A DNA stretch of 64,000 nt from Tunturiibacter empetritectus (GTDB lineage: Bacteria; Acidobacteriota; Terriglobia; Terriglobales; Acidobacteriaceae): the NCBI RefSeq assembly GCF_014201375.1, contig NZ_JACHDZ010000003.1:434001-498000 (forward strand). The letters run 5' to 3'. Both the position numbers and the translations under genes were made by a program. Below the pieces are notes generated by a model. The model ran no database searches. It was given only the letters and a program-made list of their open reading frames with translations, and was not told the origin of the DNA. How positions within the stretch are numbered: position 1 is the stretch's first letter; the number at the start of each line of letters is the position of its first letter. This document shows, one piece after another, positions 7,838 through 16,371 of this stretch.

Positions 7838-9322
7838 CTAACCCTTCGTAGCCGTCTGCTCCAGAGCCAAAGCCAGCCGCCCCGCCCACCGAGACACCCG
7901 CTCCGCATCCGCGCCTGTCGCCTCATCGCGGCTACCCTCCAGCACCGTCAGCTGCACCGCAAAGTTCCCCACCGTCGAGCTCTCCGCCGCACCACGAAAC
8001 AACTCCAACCCCGTAGCCTCCTCAGTCAGCCGATTCAGAAAATCGTTCTGGCTCCCACCACCCACCACAAACAACCGCTTCAACTTTTTGCCACTATGAA
8101 ACGCCACGCGCTCCAGCACATCCGCATACCGAGCCGCCAGGCTATGAAAGATCAGACTCGCAAACGCCGGTGCATTCTCTGCACCTTCCTCTAAAGGCTT
8201 CAACCCCATCCGCACCCGCTGCGCATTAATCCTCTGCGGCATCCCGCCCGCAAGCAGCAGATCAGCGTCATCCACATCCAGCAGCCCCTCCGGCTTCGCC
8301 ACCTTCTCCGCCGCTGTCACCAACTCCGGCACACTCCACTCCCGGCCCTCCGCAGCCCACTGATGCAGACACTGCCGGATCAACCACATCCCGTTCACAT
8401 TCTTGTGAAAGCAGACTCTCCCCCCCACCGCTCCAAGGTTCGTGAAGTTCTCCGCCGCCACAGCCGCATCATTCCTCGGCTCCTTCAGCACAGTCCCTAC
8501 TAGCGACCATGTCCCCGAGCTGAGATAAGCCCAGTCATCCCCCACCGCAGGAATCCCCGCAATCGCCGAAGCCGTGTCATGACAAGCCGGAGCGATCAAC
8601 ACCGTATTGCGAAACGCCGCCAGCTTCGCCAGCTGGCCACTCAACCTGCCAACCTCAGTGCCCGGAGGAACCAGCCTCGGCGCCAGCGCAACATTCAGCT
8701 CCGCCGCTTGAAAGATCTCCTCGCACCACTGACGCCCGTGCAAATCCATCATCTGCGAGTGAGTCGCATTCGTAAACTCCGCCACCCGCGCCCCACCCCA
8801 GCGCGACAGAAAATACTCTGGCAGATTCATCCACTGCTCGCCTGCAGGCAGTCCCTCCAACCGATCCGCATACAGCTGATACAGCGTATTGATCCGCAGC
8901 AACTGCACTCCCGTGCACTCCCGCAGTCGCTCAGGCGCAATCTCCTCGTACAGCCTCTGCTCCGCCTCAATCGTCCTCTCATCGCGATAGCAAAACGGAT
9001 CGGCGAGCGCCCTCCCATCCGAATCCACGCGCACATAGTCCACAGCCCAGCCATCCACCGCGATCGAGCGCACGCCCTCCACTGCAATCTCCGCGCAGAG
9101 TCGAAGCCCATGCTCCAGCCCAGCTTCGATCATCCCTAAATCCCAGCGCAGCCTCCCATCCGTCTCACGCGGAGCATTGGCAAACCGATGCACCAGCATA
9201 ATCACCGGCCGCCCCGCCACCCAGCGCAGCAGCGACACCCGGCAACTCTCCGCCCCCAGGTCCACTGCCACCAAAGCCCGCGTATCCTCGGGAACCAGCG
9301 CCACATCTGGCGTCCGCCTCAT
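7838..9322 (-). CDS. rhaB: Rhamnulokinase
   Basis: A sugar kinase of the FGGY family, 494 residues, which phosphorylates L-rhamnulose to L-rhamnulose-1-phosphate. Visible landmarks are the N-terminal phosphate loop 'AVDLGAESCRVSLL', 'VDGWAVDYV', 'ACHDTASAIAGIP', 'LSSGTWSLVG', and the ATP-site strand 'FVVGGGSQNDFLNR'. The 'GTWSLVG' and 'GGGSQN' blocks are characteristic of RhaB within FGGY kinases. It starts at ATG 9322 with AGGAG 9 bases upstream and 24 bases after the aldolase/dehydrogenase stop, so it is in the same transcript. Its substrate comes from RhaI and its product goes to the bifunctional aldolase upstream. Confidence 0.92.
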   Translation of the reverse strand: MRRTPDVALVPEDTRALVAVDLGAESCRVSLLRWVAGRPVIMLVHRFANAPRETDGRLRWDLGMIEAGLEHGLRLCAEIAVEGVRSIAVDGWAVDYVRVDSDGRALADPFCYRDERTIEAEQRLYEEIAPERLRECTGVQLLRINTLYQLYADRLEGLPAGEQWMNLPEYFLSRWGGARVAEFTNATHSQMMDLHGRQWCEEIFQAAELNVALAPRLVPPGTEVGRLSGQLAKLAAFRNTVLIAPACHDTASAIAGIPAVGDDWAYLSSGTWSLVGTVLKEPRNDAAVAAENFTNLGAVGGRVCFHKNVNGMWLIRQCLHQWAAEGREWSVPELVTAAEKVAKPEGLLDVDDADLLLAGGMPQRINAQRVRMGLKPLEEGAENAPAFASLIFHSLAARYADVLERVAFHSGKKLKRLFVVGGGSQNDFLNRLTEEATGLELFRGAAESSTVGNFAVQLTVLEGSRDEATGADAERVSRWAGRLALALEQTATKG

Positions 9323-9346
9323 CGCGCGCCTCTCCTATCGCAAACC

Positions 9347-11554
9347 CTATCGCAGATACGCTTCCGTCAAACCACCATCCACCGGAATCAAGTGCCCCGT
9401 CGTGCATCGAGCCAGAGGCCCCGCAAGAAACATGATCGCCTCCGCACAATCCTTCGGATCAATCGGCTGATGCGTCAGCGTCCGCGTCGCATAAAACTGC
9501 GCCAGCTCATTCCGCAATCCATCATCCGTCTCCGTCTCTTCAAACGGCAGCTTGTACTTCTTCAACGAAGCGATCACGCGATCACGCGGAAACATCGTCG
9601 ACCCCTTCACCACCGTAGCCGGACTAATCCCATTCACCCGCACCTTCGGCGACAACGAAACTGCCAGCTCCCGCACCAGGTGACTCAACGCCGCCTTGCT
9701 CACGTCGTACGCCTCGCTGCCACGCTTCGCCACAACAGCATTGGCCGAACTCGTCAGTACCACGCTCGCATCGATCCCCTGCTCCGCAAAGATCTTCGCC
9801 GCCTCATCCGTCAGCAGATAGTTCGCCGTGACATTCACCTCCAGCGTCAAAGCCCACTGCGCATCGCTGATCACACCATCCGGCGACGAAGGAAACAGCG
9901 CCGCCGTATTGATCAAAATATCGATCCCGCCAAACTGCTTCACCGTCGCCTCGAGAGCAGCCTTGATCGCCTTCCGATCGCGAATATCAATGCTCGTCCA
10001 GCTGACCGCCTCTCTCCCGGCAATCGCCTTCACCTCCTCAGCAACCGCCTCCGCACCCTTCACATCGCGATCGGCCACCACAACATGCGCCCCGCGTTGA
10101 GCCGCAAGCAGCGCAACCTCGCGCCCAATCCCACTCCCGCCGCCAACAACAAGAGCCACCCTCCGGCTCAACTCTTTCTCCGGCGGCTGTCTGCGAATCT
10201 TCGCCTCTTCCAGCTTCCAGTACTCAATCCGAAAAGCCTCATTCGGCGGCAGCGCAACATAGTTCGCATGCACCGTAAACTGATCCGCCGAAGCCGCCGG
10301 CCCAGCCTGAGGAATCTCCATGCAGTCCACGCCAGCCCCCAGAGCACCCGCACCCTGCATCACGCCGATCGCATTGACATAAAACTCCCCAGTAATCCGC
10401 GACTCCGTCTTATTCTTTCCAAAGCTGAACATCCCCACACCCGGCACCAGCACCACAGTAGGGCTCGCATCGCGCACCGCAGGCGAATCCTTCACCGCGT
10501 GCTTCTTGTAGTACTCCGCATACTCCGCGCGATAGGTCTCAAGCGAACTCTCAATCAACTCCTTCAACTCCGCCGGATCACCCGCCGGATTCCACTTGAT
10601 GAACATCGGCCGAATCTTCGTTCGAATAAAATGGTCCGGGCAGCTCGTCCCCAGGTGCGCCAGCTTCTCTGCCTGCTCCGAGTTCACAAACTCCATCACC
10701 TGCGGCATATCGCTAAAGCTCCCAATCCATCGCTGCTTCCGCGACACCACCCCACGCAGATAAGGCATCACCTGCAGAACAATCGCAGCCCTGTCTTCGC
10801 GGCTCTTCACCTGCCCGCCGCCAAAGTGCTTATGCCCCGCAACCGAACCGTGCCGCTCAATAAACTGCCCCAGCTGATCGATGATCGTAATCGTATTCAG
10901 GTAGCTCTCGCGCTGCGTCTCTCCCCACGTAAACAGCCCATGCCCGCCCAGCACCACGCCATCGCACCCCGGCGTCTCCTCCACGATCTTCTTCAACATC
11001 ATGCCCAGCTCAAACCCTGGCCTCTGCCACGGCAGCCACGCCAGCTTATGTCCAAATTCTTTATTGAACTCCTCCATCTTGATCTTCCCATTCGCCGAGG
11101 CCGCCAGCGCGATCCCCCAGTCCGGATGAAGATGGTCCACATGCGCAAACGGCAGAAACCCATGCAGCGGCGTATCGATCGAAGCGGCCACAAGATTATT
11201 CCCAAACGTGCACAGCGGATACATCTCCACCATCTCGTCTTCGAGATCTACTCCGCGATACGCCTTCTCCAGCGCCAACAGCTTCTCCATGTAAAGCGTC
11301 GCAAACCCCGCGCGCTTGATGCTCCCCGGATCGCCGCCGCTCCCCTTCACCCACAAAATCTGCTTCGTCTCTCCATCCAGCGGATCGACCTGCTCCAGCT
11401 TCGAGCTCGTATTCCCCCCGCCAAAATTAGTGATCCGCAGATCCGAGCCCAGCAGGTTCGATCTGTACCTCAGCAGCTCCGGTGCATCCAGCTGCGCCGC
11501 TACCGCCTCATCCCAACGATCTTCCAAAAACTTCAGGCCGCCCTGTGCCGTCAT
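9347..11554 (-). CDS. rhaEW: Bifunctional rhamnulose-1-phosphate aldolase / L-lactaldehyde dehydrogenase (SDR)
   Basis: A 735-residue two-domain enzyme. The N-terminal half (about 1-430) is a class II aldolase with 'FGGGNTSSK', 'GSGGDPGSI', the zinc histidines in 'FAHVDHLHPDW', and 'GGHGLFTWGE'. The C-terminal part (about 450-735) is a short-chain dehydrogenase with the cofactor loop 'VVGGGSGIGREVAL', 'NTAALFP', and the catalytic 'YDVSK'. This is the known RhaE-RhaW fusion, which splits rhamnulose-1-phosphate to DHAP and L-lactaldehyde and oxidises the latter to L-lactate. SD AGAGG sits 7 bases before ATG 11554. The co-located lutABC genes explain what happens to the lactate. Confidence 0.93.
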   Translation of the reverse strand: MTAQGGLKFLEDRWDEAVAAQLDAPELLRYRSNLLGSDLRITNFGGGNTSSKLEQVDPLDGETKQILWVKGSGGDPGSIKRAGFATLYMEKLLALEKAYRGVDLEDEMVEMYPLCTFGNNLVAASIDTPLHGFLPFAHVDHLHPDWGIALAASANGKIKMEEFNKEFGHKLAWLPWQRPGFELGMMLKKIVEETPGCDGVVLGGHGLFTWGETQRESYLNTITIIDQLGQFIERHGSVAGHKHFGGGQVKSREDRAAIVLQVMPYLRGVVSRKQRWIGSFSDMPQVMEFVNSEQAEKLAHLGTSCPDHFIRTKIRPMFIKWNPAGDPAELKELIESSLETYRAEYAEYYKKHAVKDSPAVRDASPTVVLVPGVGMFSFGKNKTESRITGEFYVNAIGVMQGAGALGAGVDCMEIPQAGPAASADQFTVHANYVALPPNEAFRIEYWKLEEAKIRRQPPEKELSRRVALVVGGGSGIGREVALLAAQRGAHVVVADRDVKGAEAVAEEVKAIAGREAVSWTSIDIRDRKAIKAALEATVKQFGGIDILINTAALFPSSPDGVISDAQWALTLEVNVTANYLLTDEAAKIFAEQGIDASVVLTSSANAVVAKRGSEAYDVSKAALSHLVRELAVSLSPKVRVNGISPATVVKGSTMFPRDRVIASLKKYKLPFEETETDDGLRNELAQFYATRTLTHQPIDPKDCAEAIMFLAGPLARCTTGHLIPVDGGLTEAYLR

Positions 11555-11624
11555 GTGTCAACCTCTTCGTCTGGCCTAAATCCAGGCCCCGACTATCATT
11601 CCACACGCAACACCAATACGGCAA

Positions 11625-11645
11625 CTATTTCCAATGAGAAAATAG
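11625..11645. promoter_or_regulatory. Inverted repeat between regulator and rhaEW
   Basis: The 94-base gap between the regulator stop and the rhaEW start contains CTATTT-N9-AAATAG (11625-11630 and 11640-11645). It is a dyad about 70 bases before the start codon and could be an operator or part of an internal promoter. It is not the same as the 20-bp motif found before rhaI and lutA/rhaT. Confidence 0.3.
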
Positions 11646-11648
11646 CAG

Positions 11649-12749
11649 TCAGACTGAAACGGCATTAAGCGAATCCCGGGTCACCATCTTATGAGCCACA
11701 TAGTTATAAGGTGGCACCGTCTGCCCCCTCAGTAGCGACAGTCCAAGATGAATCAAACTCGGCCCGTACGAGCTCGCCTCATGCGACACCGACCCAATCA
11801 ACGGCGACTTGTCCCTCCGCATCTCCTGCATCGCCTCCGCAATGCAATCCTGCCCCACAATCGCCACGTGCTTCTCGCGCTTCTGCTCCCGCACCGCATC
11901 TACCGCGCCCAACGCGCTCGAGTCGGTAGCCGCCGCAATCAAAATGCGCCTGTCCTTCGGATGTCGCTGCAGAAAATCCGAGATCAGCTTCTTGCTCCGA
12001 TCCCGCATCCCCCGCCCGTCGATCCGCACAAACACCTCCACCGGCAGCTCCGGATGTCCGCACCTCACCCCTTCAAACGCACCCGTAATTCGGCTCTGCA
12101 CCAGTTGTCCCGCCTCGGCCAGATCGAGCCCAATCACCCAATCCACCTTACCGTCCCAGTTCGCTGTCGCGTAGGCGCCCAGCGTCTCTCCAGCCTCAAT
12201 CCCGACCCGATAGTTATCCACCCCGAAGTAAGTCGCATGAGGATGCGGAATATCGATCGCAATCAGCGGAATCTTCGCCCCCGCAATCTTGTCCCCGATC
12301 ATCGGAGCCACCTCCTGCTCCACCTGAAACTCGATCACCAGATCCACCTTGCTCGAAACGAACTCCTCCGCATTCCGTAACGCAGTCGCCGCGTCATAGC
12401 GGTTATCCAGAATCAGCAGATCGACCCCCACCGCAGCCGCAGCATCCTTCAAGCTCTCGGTCACCTCCACCGAAAACGGCATATCCGCGCTCTGTCCGCC
12501 AAAGCCAAACCGCATCTTCTTCGGCCGCGTCACCTGCCGGTACGTCCCATCAGGAGACTGCGAAAGATATCCCCGGTGAACGAACGTCTTCAATACCCGG
12601 TACACCGTCGTCTTCGAGATTCGCGTCTGCCGATGGATCGACTCCAGCGTCATCGGCTGGTTCTCCGCCTGCAGCAGCTCCAGAATATCCAGCGCCTTCG
12701 ACAGCACTGGAATCAGATAAAGTCGTTTCGAAGTCTTTCGTACAGCCAT
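11649..12749 (-). CDS. Chimeric transcription regulator: IclR-type HTH plus sugar-binding (periplasmic-binding-type) sensor
   Basis: 366 residues from ATG 12749, chosen because GGGAG lies 5 bases upstream; a GTG at 12773 lacks this. Residues about 10-75 are a winged helix of the IclR type ('SKALDILELLQ', 'RQTRISKTTVYRVLKTFVHRGYL'). From about residue 80 to the end it is a type I periplasmic-binding/LacI-like sensor ('VDLLILDNRYDAATALRNAEEF', 'IPLIAIDIPHPHATYFGVDN', 'AATDSSALGAVDAVR', 'AIVGQDC'). IclR proteins normally carry a GAF-like effector domain and LacI proteins a different HTH, so this is a domain swap. Its position inside the rhamnose operon makes it the likely rhamnose-responsive regulator of the locus. 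Confidence 0.85.
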   Translation of the reverse strand: MAVRKTSKRLYLIPVLSKALDILELLQAENQPMTLESIHRQTRISKTTVYRVLKTFVHRGYLSQSPDGTYRQVTRPKKMRFGFGGQSADMPFSVEVTESLKDAAAAVGVDLLILDNRYDAATALRNAEEFVSSKVDLVIEFQVEQEVAPMIGDKIAGAKIPLIAIDIPHPHATYFGVDNYRVGIEAGETLGAYATANWDGKVDWVIGLDLAEAGQLVQSRITGAFEGVRCGHPELPVEVFVRIDGRGMRDRSKKLISDFLQRHPKDRRILIAAATDSSALGAVDAVREQKREKHVAIVGQDCIAEAMQEMRRDKSPLIGSVSHEASSYGPSLIHLGLSLLRGQTVPPYNYVAHKMVTRDSLNAVSV

Positions 12750-12900
12750 AGTCTCCCGCCGAGGAGCGACCACTCAGCCGATCCATTATGCGGCACCTGC
12801 CCCGGTTTCGCTAATGGAATTCCCATGCAACAGCTTTCAAAACGTCAGAAACTCTCTTCCCCAAAACGCCTCACCCCGCGACGATCAGCAGGAAACATCT

Positions 12901-14106
12901 CTAAGCATAGGTCGAAACGCTGCGAGCGTTCCTGCTCTCCCGCTCCCGCGTAATCTTCTCCACATACCCGCTCTCCGCCAGCGCCTTCAGAGGCTCCGCC
13001 GGAAGTCCGCGCGCAACCCTCCACTCCCTCACGATCGGCCGCACGTCCTGCCAGAAGCTATCCCGGAAGCACTCCTCAGCCTCCACCAGCCGGCACTCCT
13101 GCTGCAACTCCGCCAGCTTCCCCTGGTCGATCAGCGCGGCCTTCGCATACAGCTCCTGCGCCGTCGCCACCGTCTGCACCATCGCCTCCACCTTGCCCTT
13201 CAGGTTGTGGCTCTGGTCGATCATGAAGGCAACATCCGCGCGATCGCTCACCTCCGCGCTCAAAATCTCATGAAAGATTCGAAACACCTGGTAAGGATCA
13301 ATCGAGCCCAGCGTCAGGTCGTCATCGGCATACTTCCGGTCGTTGAAATGAAATCCACCCAGCTCCTTCACATGCAGCAGCCAAGTCACGATCTGTTCAA
13401 TATTCGTCGCCTGCGCATGATGCCCCGTATCCACCAGCACCTTCGCCTTCGGCCCGCACCGTCGCACCAACTCCAGAGCCATCCCCCAGTCCGCAATGTC
13501 AGTGTGATAAAAAGCCGGCTCAAACGGCTTGTACTCCACCAGCATCCGCTGTCCCTCACCCAGCGCGGCATGGGTCGCACCCAGCACCTCTTCCATCCAT
13601 CCAATCCGCTTGCGAATACTCTGCGTCCCCGGATAGTTCGACCCATCCGCAATCCACAGCGAAACATCCTTCGACCCCAACGCCTGCCCAATCGCCACCG
13701 ACTCCAGCAGATGCTTCAACGCCATCCCGCGAATCTCCGCGCTCGGGTTCGCAATCGATCCATATTTGTACTCCGCGTTCTGAAAGAGATTCGGATTGAT
13801 CGACCCAGCCTTCATCCAATACTTCTTCTCGAGCGCCTGAATCGCAGGAACATCCGCCCTCCCGTTCGGCAGGTCCCACAGTACATGCAGCGCCACCGTC
13901 GGGCTCGCACCCGTCAACGCATTCACCTGCGCCGCATCGCTGAACTTCTCTTCAATCGTCGTCGCCGCCCCACCCTGAAGAAACTTCCCGAACCGCGTCC
14001 CGGTATTCGCAAATCCCCATGATGGAACCTCAATCCGAAAACCATCCAGCGCGCTGAAAACTCTCTGTGCCTTCTGCTCTGCGACCCCTGCACCGTTGTT
14101 TCCCAT
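12901..14106 (-). CDS. rhaI: L-rhamnose isomerase (RhaI type)
   Basis: A TIM-barrel metal isomerase, 401 residues, converting L-rhamnose to L-rhamnulose. Metal-ligand landmarks are Glu in 'VEYKPFEPAF', Asp and His in 'VLVDTGHHAQ', the 'GGFHFNDRKYADDDL' strand, and 'FMIDQSHN'. Its length and motifs match the rhizobial/Pseudomonas stutzeri RhaI type rather than enterobacterial RhaA. The start is ATG 14106 behind AGAGGA (9 bases); an open frame continues upstream without a plausible start, and GTG 14109 is a close alternative. A copy of the 20-bp shared motif lies 38 bases upstream. The first gene of the presumed rhaI-regulator-rhaEW-rhaB-rnb run. Confidence 0.92.
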   Translation of the reverse strand: MGNNGAGVAEQKAQRVFSALDGFRIEVPSWGFANTGTRFGKFLQGGAATTIEEKFSDAAQVNALTGASPTVALHVLWDLPNGRADVPAIQALEKKYWMKAGSINPNLFQNAEYKYGSIANPSAEIRGMALKHLLESVAIGQALGSKDVSLWIADGSNYPGTQSIRKRIGWMEEVLGATHAALGEGQRMLVEYKPFEPAFYHTDIADWGMALELVRRCGPKAKVLVDTGHHAQATNIEQIVTWLLHVKELGGFHFNDRKYADDDLTLGSIDPYQVFRIFHEILSAEVSDRADVAFMIDQSHNLKGKVEAMVQTVATAQELYAKAALIDQGKLAELQQECRLVEAEECFRDSFWQDVRPIVREWRVARGLPAEPLKALAESGYVEKITRERESRNARSVSTYA

Positions 14107-14144
14107 CACTCGATTTCCTCTTAGATCTAAGATATTACGAAATA

Positions 14145-14164
14145 GAAATATACTCTCTATTGAA
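14145..14164. promoter_or_regulatory. Candidate rhamnose operator, copy 1 (upstream of rhaI)
   Basis: The 20-base string GAAATATACTCTCTATTGAA (plus strand) lies in the 113-base gap between lutC and rhaI and recurs exactly, in inverted orientation, at 17142-17161. It has a partial dyad (AATA-N7-TATT). Its position at promoter distance from rhaI supports binding by the operon's own regulator, which is an inference. Confidence 0.65.
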
Positions 14165-14219
14165 ACATAGGCAGACTGCTCCTTTTTGCTGTCGTTTGTC
14201 AAAAGATTTTTTCCACGCT

Positions 14220-14891
14220 TCAAACAATCAGAATCACATCCAGAAATCGTGGCCCATGCACCCCCTTGATCCGTGTCATCTCGATATCCGCCGTCGCAGA
14301 CGGCCCCGAAACAAACGTAGTCGCAAGGCCAGCCATCTCCTGCAGCCGCTCCATGGCCTCCGGCACCGTCTCCACCACATCCTCCGCCTTTACCACACAC
14401 AGGTGATAATCCGGCACCAGCGTCGTCGCCCGTCTTCCCTGCCCCGCCACACTCTGCAGTACGAACGTCCCCGTCTCCGCAATCGCCAGCGTCGCCCCCG
14501 TCATCACCCCATCGACACCATCCAACTCATGCGAAGACAATCCTTCATCCACCACAAACTCCACCCCGCCCGCCGAAGGTGGCATCCACGAAACCGGCAG
14601 CCACCCAACCGGCAAGCCGACCGGCACCACCATCCGCCGAACGCCCCGCTCAGCCAGTATCTCCGCCACACTCTGCCCTACGCCCTCACTCGTAACCCGA
14701 ACCACCCGCCCATCATAGTCCCGCAAACGATCCTCCAGCAGCGCCAGCACCTTCTTGCGCTCCCGAGTCCCCTTCCGTCGATACTCCCGCGCAATCCCAT
14801 TCCACCCAATCCACGCCGCAGCACCATCGGACGTTCCACCCGTAGCCGCCCTCACCCTGCGCAACACTTCAGCCCGCGAATTTGTAACCAT
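14220..14891 (-). CDS. lutC: LutC-type LUD-domain protein, L-lactate oxidation
   Basis: A 223-residue LUD-domain protein, third subunit of the LutABC iron-sulfur L-lactate oxidation system. Typical strands are 'RRMVVPVGLP', 'DGVMTGATLAIAETGTFVL', 'LVPDYHLCVV' and 'FVSGPSATADIEMTRIKGVHGP', the last being the LutC signature end. ATG 14891 immediately follows the lutB TGA (14893-14895). ATG 14903, overlapping lutB, is an alternative but its SD spacing is too short. The lutA-lutB-lutC order with overlaps indicates one translation unit. It supplies the step from lactate to pyruvate after rhamnose cleavage. Confidence 0.88.
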   Translation of the reverse strand: MVTNSRAEVLRRVRAATGGTSDGAAAWIGWNGIAREYRRKGTRERKKVLALLEDRLRDYDGRVVRVTSEGVGQSVAEILAERGVRRMVVPVGLPVGWLPVSWMPPSAGGVEFVVDEGLSSHELDGVDGVMTGATLAIAETGTFVLQSVAGQGRRATTLVPDYHLCVVKAEDVVETVPEAMERLQEMAGLATTFVSGPSATADIEMTRIKGVHGPRFLDVILIV

Positions 14892-14892
14892 A

Positions 14893-16371
14893 TCAGTTTC
14901 CATCTCTCCCCCGCCTCTCCCACCAGTCCCGAAACGTCTCCTTCGGCATCTCCTCGAGATCCCTCGCCTGGGTCCACCCGCCCAGCAGCCCCGGCAGCCA
15001 CCCGATCCACCCTTGGCCTCGTTCATCCTTCCGCACCAGCGGCCTCTCAGCCATGCGCCCCAGCCGCTGCGTCGCCCTGAATCTCCGCTCGCTCCGAAAG
15101 ATCATTGCCATCGCCTTCATCGCCCCGGCCTCCACATCAAACAGACCCGCGACCCCAGCCGTATTCTGCTTCACCACCTTGTTGCGCAGATGTATCAGCA
15201 CCTCCGGAATATTGATCTTCACCGGGCAAACCTCATAGCAAGCCCCGCACAACGAGGACGCATATGGCAGCGACTGCGCATGATGCATCTCCTGCAGCTG
15301 CGGCGTCAGAATCGCCCCGATCGGCCCCGCATACACGCTCCCATACGCATGTCCCCCCGTCTGCCGATACACCGGGCACGCATTCTGGCAAGCCCCGCAG
15401 CGAATACAGTTCAGCGTCTGCCGCCCCTCTTCATCTGCCAGAATCTCCGTCCGCGCATTATCCATCAGCACCACATGAAACACCCCCGGACCATCTCGAA
15501 GACCATCGTCAGCAGAAGCAGCATCCACCCCAGTCCAGATCGAGTTATACGGATTCATCCGCTCCCCGGTAGCCGACCGCGGCAGTAACTGCAGCATCAC
15601 CTCCAGGTCCTGAAATCGCGGCAGCACCTTATCGATCCCTGCAATCGTGATCAGCGTCTCCGGCAGTGTCAGGCACATCCGTCCATTGCCCTCACTCTCC
15701 ACAACGCAAACCCCACCTGTCTCCGCAATCAAAAAGTTCGCCCCACTCACCGCCGTCTTCACCCGCAGAAACTTCTCCCGTAAAAACATCCGCGCCGCAT
15801 CAGCCAGATCCTGTGGCCGATCTCCCAACTCCGGCAGATTCATCTCACGCTGAAAGATTTCGCGTATCTCCTGCCTGTTCTTATGCAGCGCCGGCACCAC
15901 AATATGCGACGGCCGATCCTCTCCCAGCTGAATAATCAACTCCGCAAGATCGGTCTCATACGGATGAATCCCCGCAGCTTCCAGCGCAGGGTTCAGTTGA
16001 ATCTCCTCCGTCGTCATCGACTTGATCTTGATTACCTCGTCCGACCCCGAAGCCTTCACCAGCTCGACAACAATCCGTCGCGCCTCCTCCGCATCCCGAG
16101 CCCAGTGCACCACCCCACCCGCGCGCGTACAGTTCGCCTCAAACTCCTCAAGATAAAAATCCAGATACTCCATCGTGTGCCGGCGAATCTGCTTCCCTGC
16201 CTCTCGCAGCTCCTGCCAGTCCGGCATCTCGCCCACCACGCGAGCACGTTTTCCCTGAATCACGTCCGTAGCATGACGCACATTCTTCCGCAGTTGCGCA
16301 TCTCCCAACATCGCCTTCGCCGCCATCGGAAACGTCGGCGCCGTCTTCGGATCCAACCCACCTCGACTCAT
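14893..16371 (-). CDS. lutB: LutB-type iron-sulfur/LUD protein, L-lactate oxidation
   Basis: A 492-residue subunit of the L-lactate oxidation complex. An N-terminal LUD domain ('SMTTEEIQLNPALEAAGI', 'TDLAELIIQL', 'GANFLIAETGGVCVVESEGN') is followed by two [4Fe-4S] ferredoxin-type motifs, 'CIRCGACQNACPVY' and 'CGACYEVCPVKI', and a basic C-terminal region. The ATG at 16371 overlaps the lutA stop (ATGA), and the stop touches lutC. LutABC was defined in Bacillus as a cytoplasmic flavin-independent route from L-lactate to pyruvate. Here it is coupled by position with the lactate-producing rhamnose pathway. Confidence 0.92.
   Translation of the reverse strand: MSRGGLDPKTAPTFPMAAKAMLGDAQLRKNVRHATDVIQGKRARVVGEMPDWQELREAGKQIRRHTMEYLDFYLEEFEANCTRAGGVVHWARDAEEARRIVVELVKASGSDEVIKIKSMTTEEIQLNPALEAAGIHPYETDLAELIIQLGEDRPSHIVVPALHKNRQEIREIFQREMNLPELGDRPQDLADAARMFLREKFLRVKTAVSGANFLIAETGGVCVVESEGNGRMCLTLPETLITIAGIDKVLPRFQDLEVMLQLLPRSATGERMNPYNSIWTGVDAASADDGLRDGPGVFHVVLMDNARTEILADEEGRQTLNCIRCGACQNACPVYRQTGGHAYGSVYAGPIGAILTPQLQEMHHAQSLPYASSLCGACYEVCPVKINIPEVLIHLRNKVVKQNTAGVAGLFDVEAGAMKAMAMIFRSERRFRATQRLGRMAERPLVRKDERGQGWIGWLPGLLGGWTQARDLEEMPKETFRDWWERRGRDGN

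Noticed and set aside
6376..7851. A 491-codon plus-strand frame opposite the RNB nuclease
   Set aside because: Same shadow composition; the RNB active-site aspartates are on the minus strand.
9188..11668. An 826-codon plus-strand open frame antisense to rhaEW and the neighbouring genes
   Set aside because: Composition is Arg/His/Pro/Leu-rich without motifs, as expected for the shadow of a GC-rich gene. The minus strand carries a clear two-domain enzyme here.
12814..14022. A 402-codon plus-strand frame opposite rhaI
   Set aside because: Arg/His/Leu-rich shadow with no domain; the rhaI metal-site motifs on the other strand are unmistakable.
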